From: Simkaniaceae bacterium
Lineage (GTDB): Bacteria > Chlamydiota > Chlamydiia > Chlamydiales > Simkaniaceae
Reading direction: 5' to 3'
DNA length: 45,293 nt
Assembly: GCA_018062315.1 (NCBI GenBank)
Contig: JAGOSM010000009.1
Coordinates: 1-45,293, forward strand
A program made the translations under genes and the position numbers. Positions 24,806-33,101 of this stretch are shown here, one piece after another (position 1 is the stretch's first letter; each line of letters opens with the position of its first letter). The notes beneath the pieces were generated by a model. The model was not told the DNA's origin. It saw only the letters and a list, made by a program, of their open reading frames with translations, and searched no databases.

Positions 24806-25960
24806 ATGCATTTTTTTGATAGCAGGCAGGTAGAAGTGGGGGGAACTTACTATGCCCTAAAAGGGAACAAGGATGGTCACGATTTCCTTGAGGAGGTTGC
24901 CCTCCGAGGAGGGGTGGAGGCGGTCGTCGACGAGCAGTATCAAGGCCATTCGTATGGTCTTCATCTTGTGAGGGTTAAGAGTGTTTTGGATGAGCTGCAC
25001 CGAAGGGCTGCGGAAGTGCAAAAACCTCCTATTATTGGGGTTACGGGATCTGTAGGGAAAACAACGACAAAAGAGTTTATTGCAGAAATCTTGAAGGAGC
25101 GGTTTAAGGTTGAAAAAACACCTGAAAATTACAATTCGCAGATCAGTTTTCCGATCACGGTACTCAATCTAAAAATGGCGGATGTCTGGGTTTTAGAAAT
25201 GGGAATGAGTTATCCAGGAGAAATTAATAAACTTGTTCAAATAGCTCCCCCTTTGATTGGGGTCGTAACGAGGATAGGGCTTGCTCATGCGATGAATTTT
25301 AAGGATATCGACGCGATTGCAGAGGCTAAGTCGGAGATTTTTTCTTCTCCATTGACTCAGTGGAAGGTGGTGACGGAACAGGCTGCTTCATTTCAAGCTA
25401 TTCGAGAAAGGGGAAATGCAAAGCTTCATCTTGTGCCACAAGGAAAGGGAGGTCCTTTTTCTGCAGCACATATTAATGAGGATTTTTCTATTGCAAGAGA
25501 AGTGGCCCTTTTGATGGGACTTGCTGAGGAGGACATTGAGAGGGCAATTCCTCGCCTTTTAACCCCCAAGCATCGCTTTCATGTGTTTGAAAAAGGGGGG
25601 GTTACCTTTGTGGATGATTCCTATAACTCCAATCCAACTTCCCTCCTTGCAGCTCTTAAAAATTTACCAAAAGCAGAACGTAAGACCATTGCTGTGATTG
25701 GGGAAATGAGGGAGCTCGGCCCTTTTTCTGCAGACAGTCACGATTTCATTGCAGAAGAGGCCTCGTCCCTTGTAGATCAAGTCCTTCTCTATGGAAAAGA
25801 AACAGAAAGGATGAAAAAAATCTTTGATCAAAAGCAAATTCCTGTAGAATGGTTCGCCGATAAGGTGTGTTTAAAGGAGCGCCTTGACGTAGTCGCCCAA
25901 AAAGGGGATGTCGTTCTCGTGAAGGGATCCAAATCAAATCAGTTATGGGAAGTTTGTTAA
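24806..25960 (+). CDS. murF: UDP-MurNAc-tripeptide--D-Ala-D-Ala ligase, compact form
   Basis: MurF adds the D-Ala-D-Ala dipeptide to UDP-MurNAc-tripeptide. The 384 residues show DSRQV..G and ALKG...DGHDFL of the N-terminal domain, the P-loop GVTGSVGKTTTKEF, YNSQISFPITVLNL, VLEMGMSYPGEI, and the C-terminal DDSYNSNPTSLLAAL and VLVKGSKS. It is about 60-70 residues shorter than usual. The first ~20 residues are absent, and the stretch between the middle of the central domain and the HxN motif (here AAHINEDFSIAREVALLMG) is condensed. All catalytic segments remain, so it is probably active. It is the first gene of the mur cluster; GAGG lies 7 bp before the ATG. It overlaps mraY by 16 bp. Confidence 0.93.
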   Translation: MHFFDSRQVEVGGTYYALKGNKDGHDFLEEVALRGGVEAVVDEQYQGHSYGLHLVRVKSVLDELHRRAAEVQKPPIIGVTGSVGKTTTKEFIAEILKERFKVEKTPENYNSQISFPITVLNLKMADVWVLEMGMSYPGEINKLVQIAPPLIGVVTRIGLAHAMNFKDIDAIAEAKSEIFSSPLTQWKVVTEQAASFQAIRERGNAKLHLVPQGKGGPFSAAHINEDFSIAREVALLMGLAEEDIERAIPRLLTPKHRFHVFEKGGVTFVDDSYNSNPTSLLAALKNLPKAERKTIAVIGEMRELGPFSADSHDFIAEEASSLVDQVLLYGKETERMKKIFDQKQIPVEWFADKVCLKERLDVVAQKGDVVLVKGSKSNQLWEVC

Positions 25961-27021
25961 AAATTTTGATTCACCCTGTATTTGGCTATACATCGACTCG
26001 GATGGTTCTCGCTGCCTTGACGACCCTGATTATTACCATTTTTCTCGGTCCCTTTTTTATTAAAAAGCTCTATGAGCTTAAAATTGGACAGGCGGTGAGT
26101 CGTTTAAGTGATGTTCCTGTGCTTGATGAGAGGCATGCGAAAAAAAAAGACACTCCTAGCATGGGAGGGGTGCTTATTCTTTCAGCTGTGATTGTATCAA
26201 CCCTTTTGTGGAATCAGTTTCTAGCTCCCCAAACTCTCTTGTTACTCCTTGCAACGGTGGTGCTCGGTGTTTTAGGGGCGCTAGATGATTACATCAAGCT
26301 GCGAAAAAGAAAGCAGCAAGGACTTTCTGCTAAAGCAAAAATGGGAGCGCAGATCGTTTTAGGGCTCATTGTGGGTTATAGTGTGCTTCACTTAAAAAGT
26401 CCCCTTCCCTATTTTTTTCCTTTTATCAAAGCCCCTCTATTCATTACAGGAGGGGTGATTTCTCTTTTTCTTACCCTTTTTGTTGTGATTGGATCTTCGA
26501 ATTCGGTGAATCTAACAGATGGCTTGGATGGTCTTGCAGCGGGATGTATTCTGTTTGCTTGTCTTGTTTTAGCTGCCTTTGCTTTTGTTTCCAATAATAT
26601 GGAGACGGCAAAATACCTGAATTTGATGTACCTGGAAGGCTCGGGAGAAATAGCGATTTTTTTATCTTCTGTCTTTGGGGCCACCCTTGGATTTTTATGG
26701 TATAATGGACATCCAGCTCAAGTTTTTATGGGAGACACAGGGTCGTTGGCTTTAGGGGGAATTCTTGGAGTGAGTGCGGTCCTCCTTCGCAGAGAGTTCT
26801 TACTGGCTCTTGTGGGGGGTATTTTTGTGGTGGAGGCCCTTTCTGTAATTTTACAAGTGGCGAGTTATCGATTGCGCAATAAAAAACGGATCTTCCTTTG
26901 TGCTCCGCTTCACCACCATTTTGAATATAAGGGATGGCCTGAGACGAAAGTGGTTTTGAGATTTTGGATTGTCAGCTTAATCCTTGCACTGATTGGCCTC
27001 GCTTCGATAAAGTTACAGTGA
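25945..27021 (+). CDS. mraY: phospho-MurNAc-pentapeptide transferase (lipid I synthase)
   Basis: MraY transfers phospho-MurNAc-pentapeptide to undecaprenyl phosphate in the inner membrane. The 358 residues have about ten membrane segments and the conserved cytoplasmic motifs: DERHAKKKDTPSMGG, LDDYIKLRKRKQQGLSAKAK, the catalytic NLTDGLDGLAAG, VFMGDTGSLALGG, and the late HHHFEYKGWPETKVV. Length is normal, unlike its soluble neighbours. The ATG lies inside the end of murF (16-bp overlap), and the stop shares a base with the murD start (TGATG). Confident. Confidence 0.97.
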   Translation: MGSLLKILIHPVFGYTSTRMVLAALTTLIITIFLGPFFIKKLYELKIGQAVSRLSDVPVLDERHAKKKDTPSMGGVLILSAVIVSTLLWNQFLAPQTLLLLLATVVLGVLGALDDYIKLRKRKQQGLSAKAKMGAQIVLGLIVGYSVLHLKSPLPYFFPFIKAPLFITGGVISLFLTLFVVIGSSNSVNLTDGLDGLAAGCILFACLVLAAFAFVSNNMETAKYLNLMYLEGSGEIAIFLSSVFGATLGFLWYNGHPAQVFMGDTGSLALGGILGVSAVLLRREFLLALVGGIFVVEALSVILQVASYRLRNKKRIFLCAPLHHHFEYKGWPETKVVLRFWIVSLILALIGLASIKLQ

Positions 27022-28043
27022 TGAAGTATCAAATTATTGGCGAAGGATTAAGCGCAAAAGGGGCCTCTCAGCTTATCGAGAAGATGGGGGACTCTATTGT
27101 AAGTGAAGGGGGAGATATTGTCGTGATCTCTCCGGGATACCCCTTGACCCATCCTGTTGCTGTGGAGGGAAGGCGTCTAGGGGCTGAGATCATCGGTGAA
27201 ATGGAACTTGGAATGAGATATGTGCAAAATCGATGTCTTGCTATTACAGGGACGAATGGGAAAACAACGGCAACCATGTTGACAGCCCATGTCCTCAATG
27301 CAACGGGGACAAAAGCAAAAGCTGTCGGCAATATTGGGATTCCTCTTTGTTCCTATCTTCTAGATCCAGATCCTGAAGAAGTGCTTGTTGTTGAAGTATC
27401 TTCTTTTCAAATTGAAACCATGAAAACTCCTGTTTTTGCTGCGGGGGGGATTACAAATATTACACCAGATCATCTCGATAGATACACATCTTATGAGGAA
27501 TATGTAGCGACCAAACATCGCCTACGCCATTTTGTCAAAGGCCCTTTTTATGAGGGGGATGATCTAGCTTTTCGTCTTTCAGGGCTTAATCATGCTGAGT
27601 TTTTAGAGGCGCAAAAGACATTTGTTCGCCCCCCTCATCGAATGGAATTGATAAAAACAGTTGATGGGATATCTTTTTATAACGATAGTAAAGGGACTAA
27701 TGTCGATGCGGTTTGCTATGCAGTGAAGGGGATGACTCAGCCCATTATTTTGATTGCTGGGGGCAGAGACAAAGGGGCGAGTTATGAAATTTGGAATCCT
27801 CTTTTTGAAAATAAGGTCAAGAGGGTCTTTGCGATTGGAGAAGCTGCCGAAAAAATTCGGAGAGAGCTTAAAGTAGAAGTAGAGCTTGTAGGAACTTTAG
27901 AAAGAGCTTTTGAGAAGAGTTTGGAATATGCAAAGGAAGGAGACGCCATTTTACTCTCTCCTGGATGTTCGAGCTTTGATCAATTTGAAAATTATATTGA
28001 ACGGGGAAACACGTTTAAACGGCTTGTCGAGGAAAAAACATGA
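27021..28043 (+). CDS. murD: UDP-MurNAc-L-Ala--D-Glu ligase, compact form
   Basis: MurD adds D-Glu to UDP-MurNAc-L-Ala. I start at 27021 (MKYQIIGEGLSAKGA), giving 340 residues; an upstream in-frame start at 26964 only reads through mraY. The family signs are VISPGYPLTHP, LAITGTNGKTTATML, VVEVSSFQIE, ITNITPDHLDRY, PPHRMELI and FYNDSKGTNVDAV. Bacterial MurDs are about 420-450 residues. Here the nucleotide-sugar domain is some 30 residues shorter, and the region after DHLDRY is condensed so that the usual HN-x-x-N motif is reduced to RLSGLNHAEFLEAQ. Active-site elements are kept. It overlaps the LysM gene by 4 bp. Confidence 0.93.
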   Translation: MKYQIIGEGLSAKGASQLIEKMGDSIVSEGGDIVVISPGYPLTHPVAVEGRRLGAEIIGEMELGMRYVQNRCLAITGTNGKTTATMLTAHVLNATGTKAKAVGNIGIPLCSYLLDPDPEEVLVVEVSSFQIETMKTPVFAAGGITNITPDHLDRYTSYEEYVATKHRLRHFVKGPFYEGDDLAFRLSGLNHAEFLEAQKTFVRPPHRMELIKTVDGISFYNDSKGTNVDAVCYAVKGMTQPIILIAGGRDKGASYEIWNPLFENKVKRVFAIGEAAEKIRRELKVEVELVGTLERAFEKSLEYAKEGDAILLSPGCSSFDQFENYIERGNTFKRLVEEKT

Positions 28044-28690
28044 ACCGAAAAGATAATATTATTGTCGCTGTCATATTGAATGCGATGTTACTGGTCATCC
28101 TTTTTTTTAGTTTTGTCAAAAAAGAGGAAAATTCGCCCCTTTCGAAAGGGGTTAAAGCCCCTGCACCCACACTTGCGGTGGCGCCCCCTAAAAAAGTGCC
28201 CCCCATGCTAACGACAAAACCGAATGTCCCTTCTCCTGTACAGGGGGCTGAGATAAAACCGCCGATTGAGATGGTTGTGGTTCCTCCACCTCCTCCTTCT
28301 CCTGTGCAAGAAGTCGAGCCAGTTCCTCCAAAAGAGATTAAAAAAGAAACACCTCCTTCTGCCAAGACTTACATGGTGCAAAGGGGAGATTCTCTTGATA
28401 GAATCGCAAGGCGTCTCAACGTGACGATCGATGATTTAATGCGCCTTAACGATCTTGTAGAAACGCGTCTGACTGTGGGACAAGAGCTTCTGATTCCAGA
28501 AGCAAAAGTGGTTCCTGTTCCCAAGGTTGTTGAAAATGACGCTAAGTACTATGTCGTTCGAGGAGGAGATAATCCTTGGACCATTGCTCAGAAAAATCAT
28601 CTTCAAGTGGATGAACTGCTCCGATTAAACAATATGGATGAAGCAAAAGCTAAGCGAATAAAACCTGGTGATAAGCTCCGTATTCGGTAA
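28040..28690 (+). CDS. nlpD: membrane-anchored double LysM protein (NlpD-like)
   Basis: Residues 7-25 form one membrane anchor (IIVAVILNAMLLVILFFSF). A Pro/Val-rich spacer (about 38-108) follows, and then two LysM domains at 110-154 (YMVQRGDSLDRIARRLNVTI) and 169-216 (KYYVVRGGDNPWTIAQKNHL). LysM domains bind GlcNAc-containing glycans, so it probably holds periplasmic peptidoglycan near the division site. No M23 peptidase domain follows, unlike E. coli NlpD. The position between murD and ftsW is that of chlamydial nlpD (CT759). It overlaps murD by 4 bp and ftsW by 23 bp. The call is firm for domains; the division role is inferred. Confidence 0.9.
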   Translation: MNRKDNIIVAVILNAMLLVILFFSFVKKEENSPLSKGVKAPAPTLAVAPPKKVPPMLTTKPNVPSPVQGAEIKPPIEMVVVPPPPPSPVQEVEPVPPKEIKKETPPSAKTYMVQRGDSLDRIARRLNVTIDDLMRLNDLVETRLTVGQELLIPEAKVVPVPKVVENDAKYYVVRGGDNPWTIAQKNHLQVDELLRLNNMDEAKAKRIKPGDKLRIR

Positions 28691-29753
28691 AACTCAGATT
28701 AGTCTTGTTCTCCTTGCTATGTTGCTCGTATTGATGGGTCTTCTCATGATCTTTGATACGACTTCTGCAGAAGTACTCGATCGATCGCTAGATGCGAATA
28801 TCTATTTTGCCTGTTTAAAGCAGCTTGGGTATGTGATTCTGAGCTTGGTTATTGGAGTGGCGATTTATAAGACGGGGTATGAAAAACTCATCGCATTTAG
28901 CCCTGTGTTTTATGCCGTTATTTTAACCATGCTCGTTCTTGTTCTAGTGCCCCATGTGGGGATGGAATTAAATGGGGCGCGCCGCTGGTTAGCGATTGGC
29001 CCTTTATCTTTTCAACCGTCAGAGCTCATGAAATTTATCCTCCCTTTCTTTTTTCTCTATACGGAGAAAAAGGATTGGAGGTGGCGTATGGTTTTTCTTG
29101 CAGCTCCCATCTTTCTTGTTTTAGTGGAGCCTGACAATGGATGTGGGGCCATTATGATTGCTTTAATGGTGGTTCTTTGTTTTTTGACAAGGGTGCCTTG
29201 GCTCTACTGGGCACTTCCTTTACTTGTGACTTTGTGTTTAGGGGGGGCTATAGCGAGTCAGCATCCTCATGTCAATGATCGTATTCGGATTTACCTCAAC
29301 CCAGAACTCGATCTTTTGGGGAAGGGACATCAACCCTTCCAAGCAAAAATTGCAGCAGGATCTGGAGGACTTTTAGGTCGTGGAGTGGGGGAAAGTTTAC
29401 AAAAGCTCAATTATTTACCCGAAGCGAGAAGCGATTATATTGCAGCTATTTTTGCCGAAGAATTTGGATTTCTTGGGATGTTTTTTTTAATTCTCATTTA
29501 TATGGGGATTATTTATTTGGGATTTAATTTAGCTTCTCGTTCTTCGACTCGAGAGGGGTATGTTTTGGCAACGAGTTTAACATTCTTACTTGGGTTACAA
29601 GCTTTTTTAAATCTAGGGGTGGTGTGTGGACTATTGCCGAGTAAAGGGACAAATCTTCCCTTTTTTAGTCATGGCGGGTCAAATTTTTTAGCGAATGCAA
29701 TGATTTTGTGTGCGATTTTAACTGTGGGAAGAAGATGGACAAAGTCGTTTTAG
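28668..29753 (+). CDS. ftsW: septal peptidoglycan polymerase FtsW (SEDS family)
   Basis: FtsW polymerises lipid II at the division septum together with a class B PBP. The 361 residues give about ten membrane segments with the SEDS motifs: GARRWLAIGPLSFQPSELMK, VEPDNGCGAIMIAL, GVGESLQKLNYLPEARSDYI, FAEEFGFLGM and LPFFSHGGSNFLANA. The start is GTG at 28668 (the ORF before it is the LysM gene), overlapping by 23 bp; no Shine-Dalgarno site stands out. The 3' end overlaps murG by 19 bp. Length is slightly below E. coli FtsW, mainly at the N-terminus, which is common. Confidence 0.95.
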   Translation: MISSVFGKTQISLVLLAMLLVLMGLLMIFDTTSAEVLDRSLDANIYFACLKQLGYVILSLVIGVAIYKTGYEKLIAFSPVFYAVILTMLVLVLVPHVGMELNGARRWLAIGPLSFQPSELMKFILPFFFLYTEKKDWRWRMVFLAAPIFLVLVEPDNGCGAIMIALMVVLCFLTRVPWLYWALPLLVTLCLGGAIASQHPHVNDRIRIYLNPELDLLGKGHQPFQAKIAAGSGGLLGRGVGESLQKLNYLPEARSDYIAAIFAEEFGFLGMFFLILIYMGIIYLGFNLASRSSTREGYVLATSLTFLLGLQAFLNLGVVCGLLPSKGTNLPFFSHGGSNFLANAMILCAILTVGRRWTKSF

Positions 29754-31807
29754 CTGTTTCTGGGACAGGGGGACACCTCTTTCCTGCTCAGGCTTTAGCA
29801 AGAGAGCTAGAAGATGTCCTTTTTTTGGGGCCCGATCTTTCGACAAATCGGTTTTTTTTTCACGAATTTCCGAGTGTCAATATTAGTGCAGGTAAAACTC
29901 CTTTCAAAATCTTGAGAGGGGTTGTTCAAAGTTTAAAAGTTTTGAGAAGGGAAAAACCCCGTCTTGTGATTGGATTTGGTTCTTATCATTCGCTGCCTCC
30001 TCTTTTGGCAGCGCTGCTTCTTCGCATTCCGATTGCTCTTTATGAACCCAATCAAGTGCCTGGAAGAGTCAATCGTCTTTTACGTCCTTTTGATCAATTA
30101 AAAAATATCCCTTTAAAAGTTCCCCTTTTTCACCATTTAAAGGTTCCTCAAGAGGAAGCGCTAGCTTATTTTGGCTTGAAGAAAGGGCTTCCTGCCATTC
30201 TTATTTTTGGGGGGTCTCAAGGGGCGCAAAGATTAAAAGAAGTGGAGCTCCCTTATCAGCTGATCAAACTCGATAAGTTTGAAAAGAACATGCACTACGC
30301 TTGGTCTGCAGCAGATCTTGTGATTTGCCGTTCAGGGGCCTCTTCTATCGCAGAACATCGCCATTATGAAGTACCAGCCATTTTTATCCCTTACCCTTAT
30401 GCAACAGATGATCACCAAACAGCAAATGCACGTGCGTGTAAAGGGGCTGTAACCCTTCCTGAGGCCGAGATTCACAGATTGCCTGAGGTCGTAGAAGAGT
30501 GTCTTTGTCGATTAACGCTGATGAAGAAAGCGATTCAGGATGAAGAGCAGAAGGGGTTGTCTATGGCAAAGGCGCTCTATCCTCATCATTTTATTGGAGC
30601 AAAAGGGATTGGAATGAGCGCCCTTATGCAGATTGTTAAAGAACGGGGATATCCTGTTTCAGGGAGTGATCGGGGAACCCATTCTCGAAAAAACATCACT
30701 CCTTTAATGAAAGTCATTTATTCAACAGACATTCCTTCTGATAATTGTGAATATCGAGCTGCGAGGAAACAGCGGCTCCATCGCTCTCTTCTTTTAGCAG
30801 AGCTTCTCAAGGGGAAACCTTTATTTGTTGCAGGGGCTCATGGAAAAACGACAACATCAGGTCTTCTTGCCTGGACTTTAATTGAGGCAAAAAAAGACCC
30901 TACCTACGCTATTGGAGGGGTTCTTACTAACTTAAATAAAAATGGGGGAAGTGGCGAGGGGGAGTATTCTGTTGGAGAAGCAGATGAGAGTGATGGTTCT
31001 TTTCTGAAGTATACCCCTTATTCAGCCATCATCACAAATGTCGAAAAAGAGCATCTCAATTATTGGAAAACAGAAGAGGCTCTTTTGCAAGGGTATCGCC
31101 AATTTATCGCTCGGGTGCAAGATAAAGTCATTTATTCTTTCGATGATCCTCACCTTTCCAAATGGACTCCTCGGGGGATAAGTTATGGATTTTCTGAGGG
31201 TGCTGATGAGCAGATTCTTTCTTTTAGGCAAGAGGGGGGGAGGATTATTTTTTCTACGACTCATTATGCAGATATAGAGGTTCCTTTGATAGGAAAGCAT
31301 AATGCGATGAATGCACTTGCCGTGTTTCTTCTTGCTCGCTCTATCGGGATTGAGGAGGAGGCAATTAGACGGGCTTTTCAATCATTTAAAGGGATGAAAA
31401 GACGTCTTGAATATCGGGGTCTTTTTCATGGAGTGGAACGGTATGATGATTATGGGCATCATCCCACAGAAATAGAGACAACTTTGAGGGCTTTTAAAGA
31501 AGAGCATGCAAAAAAAAGGGTGATCTTAGTTTTTCAGCCTCATAGATATACGAGGACAAGAGATTGCTTTCCTTTGTTTAGCAGAGCATTTGAGGGTGCA
31601 GACGAGGTGATTCTTACCGATATTTATAGCGCAGGGGAGGTCCCTATTCCTGGAGTCACGATAGAGGCTCTTTTACAAACCTGTTCTCCGTCAACTCATT
31701 ATATCCCTAGAGATCAGCTTGCCACCCAGCTTCCTCATTTGGTCAAAGAGGGAGATGTGATTCTTACTATGGGAGCAGGAGATATTACAAATATTCCTTC
31801 TTTATGA
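29735..31807 (+). CDS. murG-murC: MurG-MurC fusion: lipid II synthase plus UDP-MurNAc--L-Ala ligase
   Basis: One uninterrupted 690-residue frame encodes two enzymes. Residues 1-282 are MurG, which adds GlcNAc to lipid I: SGTGGHLFPAQALAREL, IGFGSYHSLPPLLAA, YEPNQVPGRVNRLL, LIFGGSQGAQRL, ADLVICRSGASSIAE and PYPYATDDHQTANA. Residues 283-690 are MurC, which adds L-Ala to UDP-MurNAc: HHFIGAKGIGMSALMQI, FVAGAHGKTTTSGLLAW, VGEADESDGSFLKY, GKHNAMNALAVFLLA, DDYGHHPTEIETTLRAF and FQPHRYTRTRD. MurG is about 70 residues short (gaps after NRLL and after GGSQGA); MurC lacks about 20 in its first domain. There is no linker and no MurC stop/start. The chlamydial MurC-Ddl fusion is absent: the frame ends after MurC. 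Start 29735 (MDKVVLAVSGTGG) overlaps ftsW by 19 bp. Confidence 0.92.
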   Translation: MDKVVLAVSGTGGHLFPAQALARELEDVLFLGPDLSTNRFFFHEFPSVNISAGKTPFKILRGVVQSLKVLRREKPRLVIGFGSYHSLPPLLAALLLRIPIALYEPNQVPGRVNRLLRPFDQLKNIPLKVPLFHHLKVPQEEALAYFGLKKGLPAILIFGGSQGAQRLKEVELPYQLIKLDKFEKNMHYAWSAADLVICRSGASSIAEHRHYEVPAIFIPYPYATDDHQTANARACKGAVTLPEAEIHRLPEVVEECLCRLTLMKKAIQDEEQKGLSMAKALYPHHFIGAKGIGMSALMQIVKERGYPVSGSDRGTHSRKNITPLMKVIYSTDIPSDNCEYRAARKQRLHRSLLLAELLKGKPLFVAGAHGKTTTSGLLAWTLIEAKKDPTYAIGGVLTNLNKNGGSGEGEYSVGEADESDGSFLKYTPYSAIITNVEKEHLNYWKTEEALLQGYRQFIARVQDKVIYSFDDPHLSKWTPRGISYGFSEGADEQILSFRQEGGRIIFSTTHYADIEVPLIGKHNAMNALAVFLLARSIGIEEEAIRRAFQSFKGMKRRLEYRGLFHGVERYDDYGHHPTEIETTLRAFKEEHAKKRVILVFQPHRYTRTRDCFPLFSRAFEGADEVILTDIYSAGEVPIPGVTIEALLQTCSPSTHYIPRDQLATQLPHLVKEGDVILTMGAGDITNIPSL

Positions 31808-32144
31808 AATGCTTAAAAATATAAAAAAATTTAAGTAGGGGGTTAAATGAGAGTCTCGGTGAGCTCGGTGTTCTCGGTGGTCAATTTTCGAAATGCTGGG
31901 AAAGGAAATACGATCATTACAGAAAGATGGTTAGCATTGGTTACTCATCCATGTATGTGATCAAAATAACCACCGAGAACACCGAGCTCACCGAGAGGAA
32001 CTCCTGGAAACTATCGTGATCCATACTCATGTTGCTTGCAGCAAGTAATTAGCCCCTTGTCAAACCTCGCTTCGCGTAAGGTGAGTTAATAACCTTTGTA
32101 CACGACCAAAAATGATGGAGAAGGAATCGGCAGGGGCAGGGGCA
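31808..32144. other. 337-bp intergenic region with repeats, no gene
   Basis: Between convergent murG-murC and the EamA gene. It contains the 141-bp inverted-repeat element at 31855-31995, the short hairpin TTGCTTGCAGCAAG near 32033, and a G-rich period-6 run GGCAGGGGCAGGGGCA at 32130-32145 beside the EamA stop. I see no ORF and no U-tract terminator. Confidence 0.6.
31855..31995. repeat. inverted repeat with 27-bp perfect arms of 9-bp units
   Basis: The left arm 31855-31881 begins CTCGGTGAGCTCGGTGTT and the right arm 31969-31995 is its exact reverse complement (ACCACCGAGAACACCGAGC...). Each arm is three 9-bp units of the form CTCGGTGNN. The 87-bp spacer holds no gene. Similar ACCGAGAACACCGAG strings occur in other bacterial genomes without a known role. 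Terminal flanks show no target duplication. Confidence 0.8.
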
Positions 32145-33083
32145 TTAGGTTGCTAGTGCATCCTGAGTAGACTTGATATACCCTTGTCTTAATTCAGCTC
32201 GATAGACAATGAACAGACCCGCAGATAGAAGTGCTGTCGAACAGAAGATCACCCAAGAAGGGCGCTCACCAATTAAAATCCAGCTAGTGATTGAAGCAAA
32301 AATGGGGCTTAATAGACCCATAAAAGAGAGAAAGGTTGCAGTGTACTTTCTCAACATAAAGCCATATAGATTATAGCAGATAATATTTGAAATAAGAGTC
32401 ATTATGGCAACGAGCTTGAAGCACGTGCCAAAATGGACAGACGAAAAGGGCTCTGGTACCCACGATTCGATAAAGAAAGAGTGCACAAGGGCCATCGCCC
32501 CTCCAATCAACATGCTGACTCCATTGGCTGTCAGAGGACTTACCGTAGAATCTTTCACAACTAATCTTAAAAGCACCCATCCATATACCGAAAAGAGGGC
32601 AGCTCCCATGATGGCAAGTTCGGGATACGAAATTCCTTTGAAAGCGCCTAAAAAGCCATCAGGCCCATTTTGTAGAGTCAGAACAGGAATAAATCCGAGG
32701 AACCCAACTGCAAATCCAATAAATTTTGTTCTGTTAATTTTTTCTTTAAAATGAAGGTAGCTAAAAAGGGCGGCAAAAAAAGGAGATAGGGAGTAAATAA
32801 AACATACTTTAGCCGCGCTGAGATGCTGAAGTCCCCAAAATTCTAGGATATTTGTCAGATAAATACTGAAAAATCCGAGAAGGGCTAAAGAAAAAAATTG
32901 CCATTTAGTAAGCTTCAGGGCCTGTTTCTTCCGAAGTGCTAAGTAGCCACATAGAAGGGCCCCCGCAAGGAGCATTCGAAAAGAAGTGAGGAAAATAGGG
33001 GGAGAGTGTTCCAAAGCAAGCTTCCCAAAGGGGAAAACAGAGGACCACATGGCATACATAAAGACAACAAGAAACATAGACAT
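32145..33083 (-). CDS. EamA/DMT-family permease
   Basis: The 312 residues form ten predicted membrane helices in two EamA repeats: VVFMYAMWSSVFPFGKLAL at the start and ALFSVYGWVLLRLVV opening the second half, with LSFMGLLSPIFASITSWIL as the conserved end motif and IGERPSWVIF after it. DMT permeases exchange small metabolites, often amino acids, nucleotides or precursors such as SAM in intracellular bacteria. Nothing in the sequence fixes the substrate. It lies 18 bp after the phosphatase-like gene on the same strand and could be its transcript partner. GGGA a few bases before ATG is a weak ribosome site. Confidence 0.88.
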   Translation of the reverse strand: MSMFLVVFMYAMWSSVFPFGKLALEHSPPIFLTSFRMLLAGALLCGYLALRKKQALKLTKWQFFSLALLGFFSIYLTNILEFWGLQHLSAAKVCFIYSLSPFFAALFSYLHFKEKINRTKFIGFAVGFLGFIPVLTLQNGPDGFLGAFKGISYPELAIMGAALFSVYGWVLLRLVVKDSTVSPLTANGVSMLIGGAMALVHSFFIESWVPEPFSSVHFGTCFKLVAIMTLISNIICYNLYGFMLRKYTATFLSFMGLLSPIFASITSWILIGERPSWVIFCSTALLSAGLFIVYRAELRQGYIKSTQDALAT

Positions 33084-33101
33084 GTTCCCAAGTCTAGCCT
33101 A

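Noticed and set aside
26964-27020. Upstream extension of murD
   Set aside because: These 19 codons only read mraY in another frame and precede the family start MKYQIIGEG.
28015-28365. Minus-strand Gly/Thr-rich frame
   Set aside because: Antisense of the Pro-rich linker of the LysM protein; no start signals.
29708-29734. Nine-residue N-terminal extension of MurG-MurC (MCDFNCGKK)
   Set aside because: It lies in the ftsW 3' end and is not part of the MurG family, which starts at the GTGGH region.
31855-31995. Inverted repeat as a rho-independent terminator
   Set aside because: The arms are 87 bp apart and no T-run follows; better described as a repeat element.
31855-31995. CRISPR-like array from the CTCGGTG repeats
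   Set aside because: Units are 9 bp, contiguous, with no unique spacers, and no cas genes are in the window.
32130-32145. GGCAGGGGCAGGGGCA run as a G-quadruplex
   Set aside because: G-runs of four and shorter are too few for a confident four-tract quadruplex; treated as a short-period repeat.
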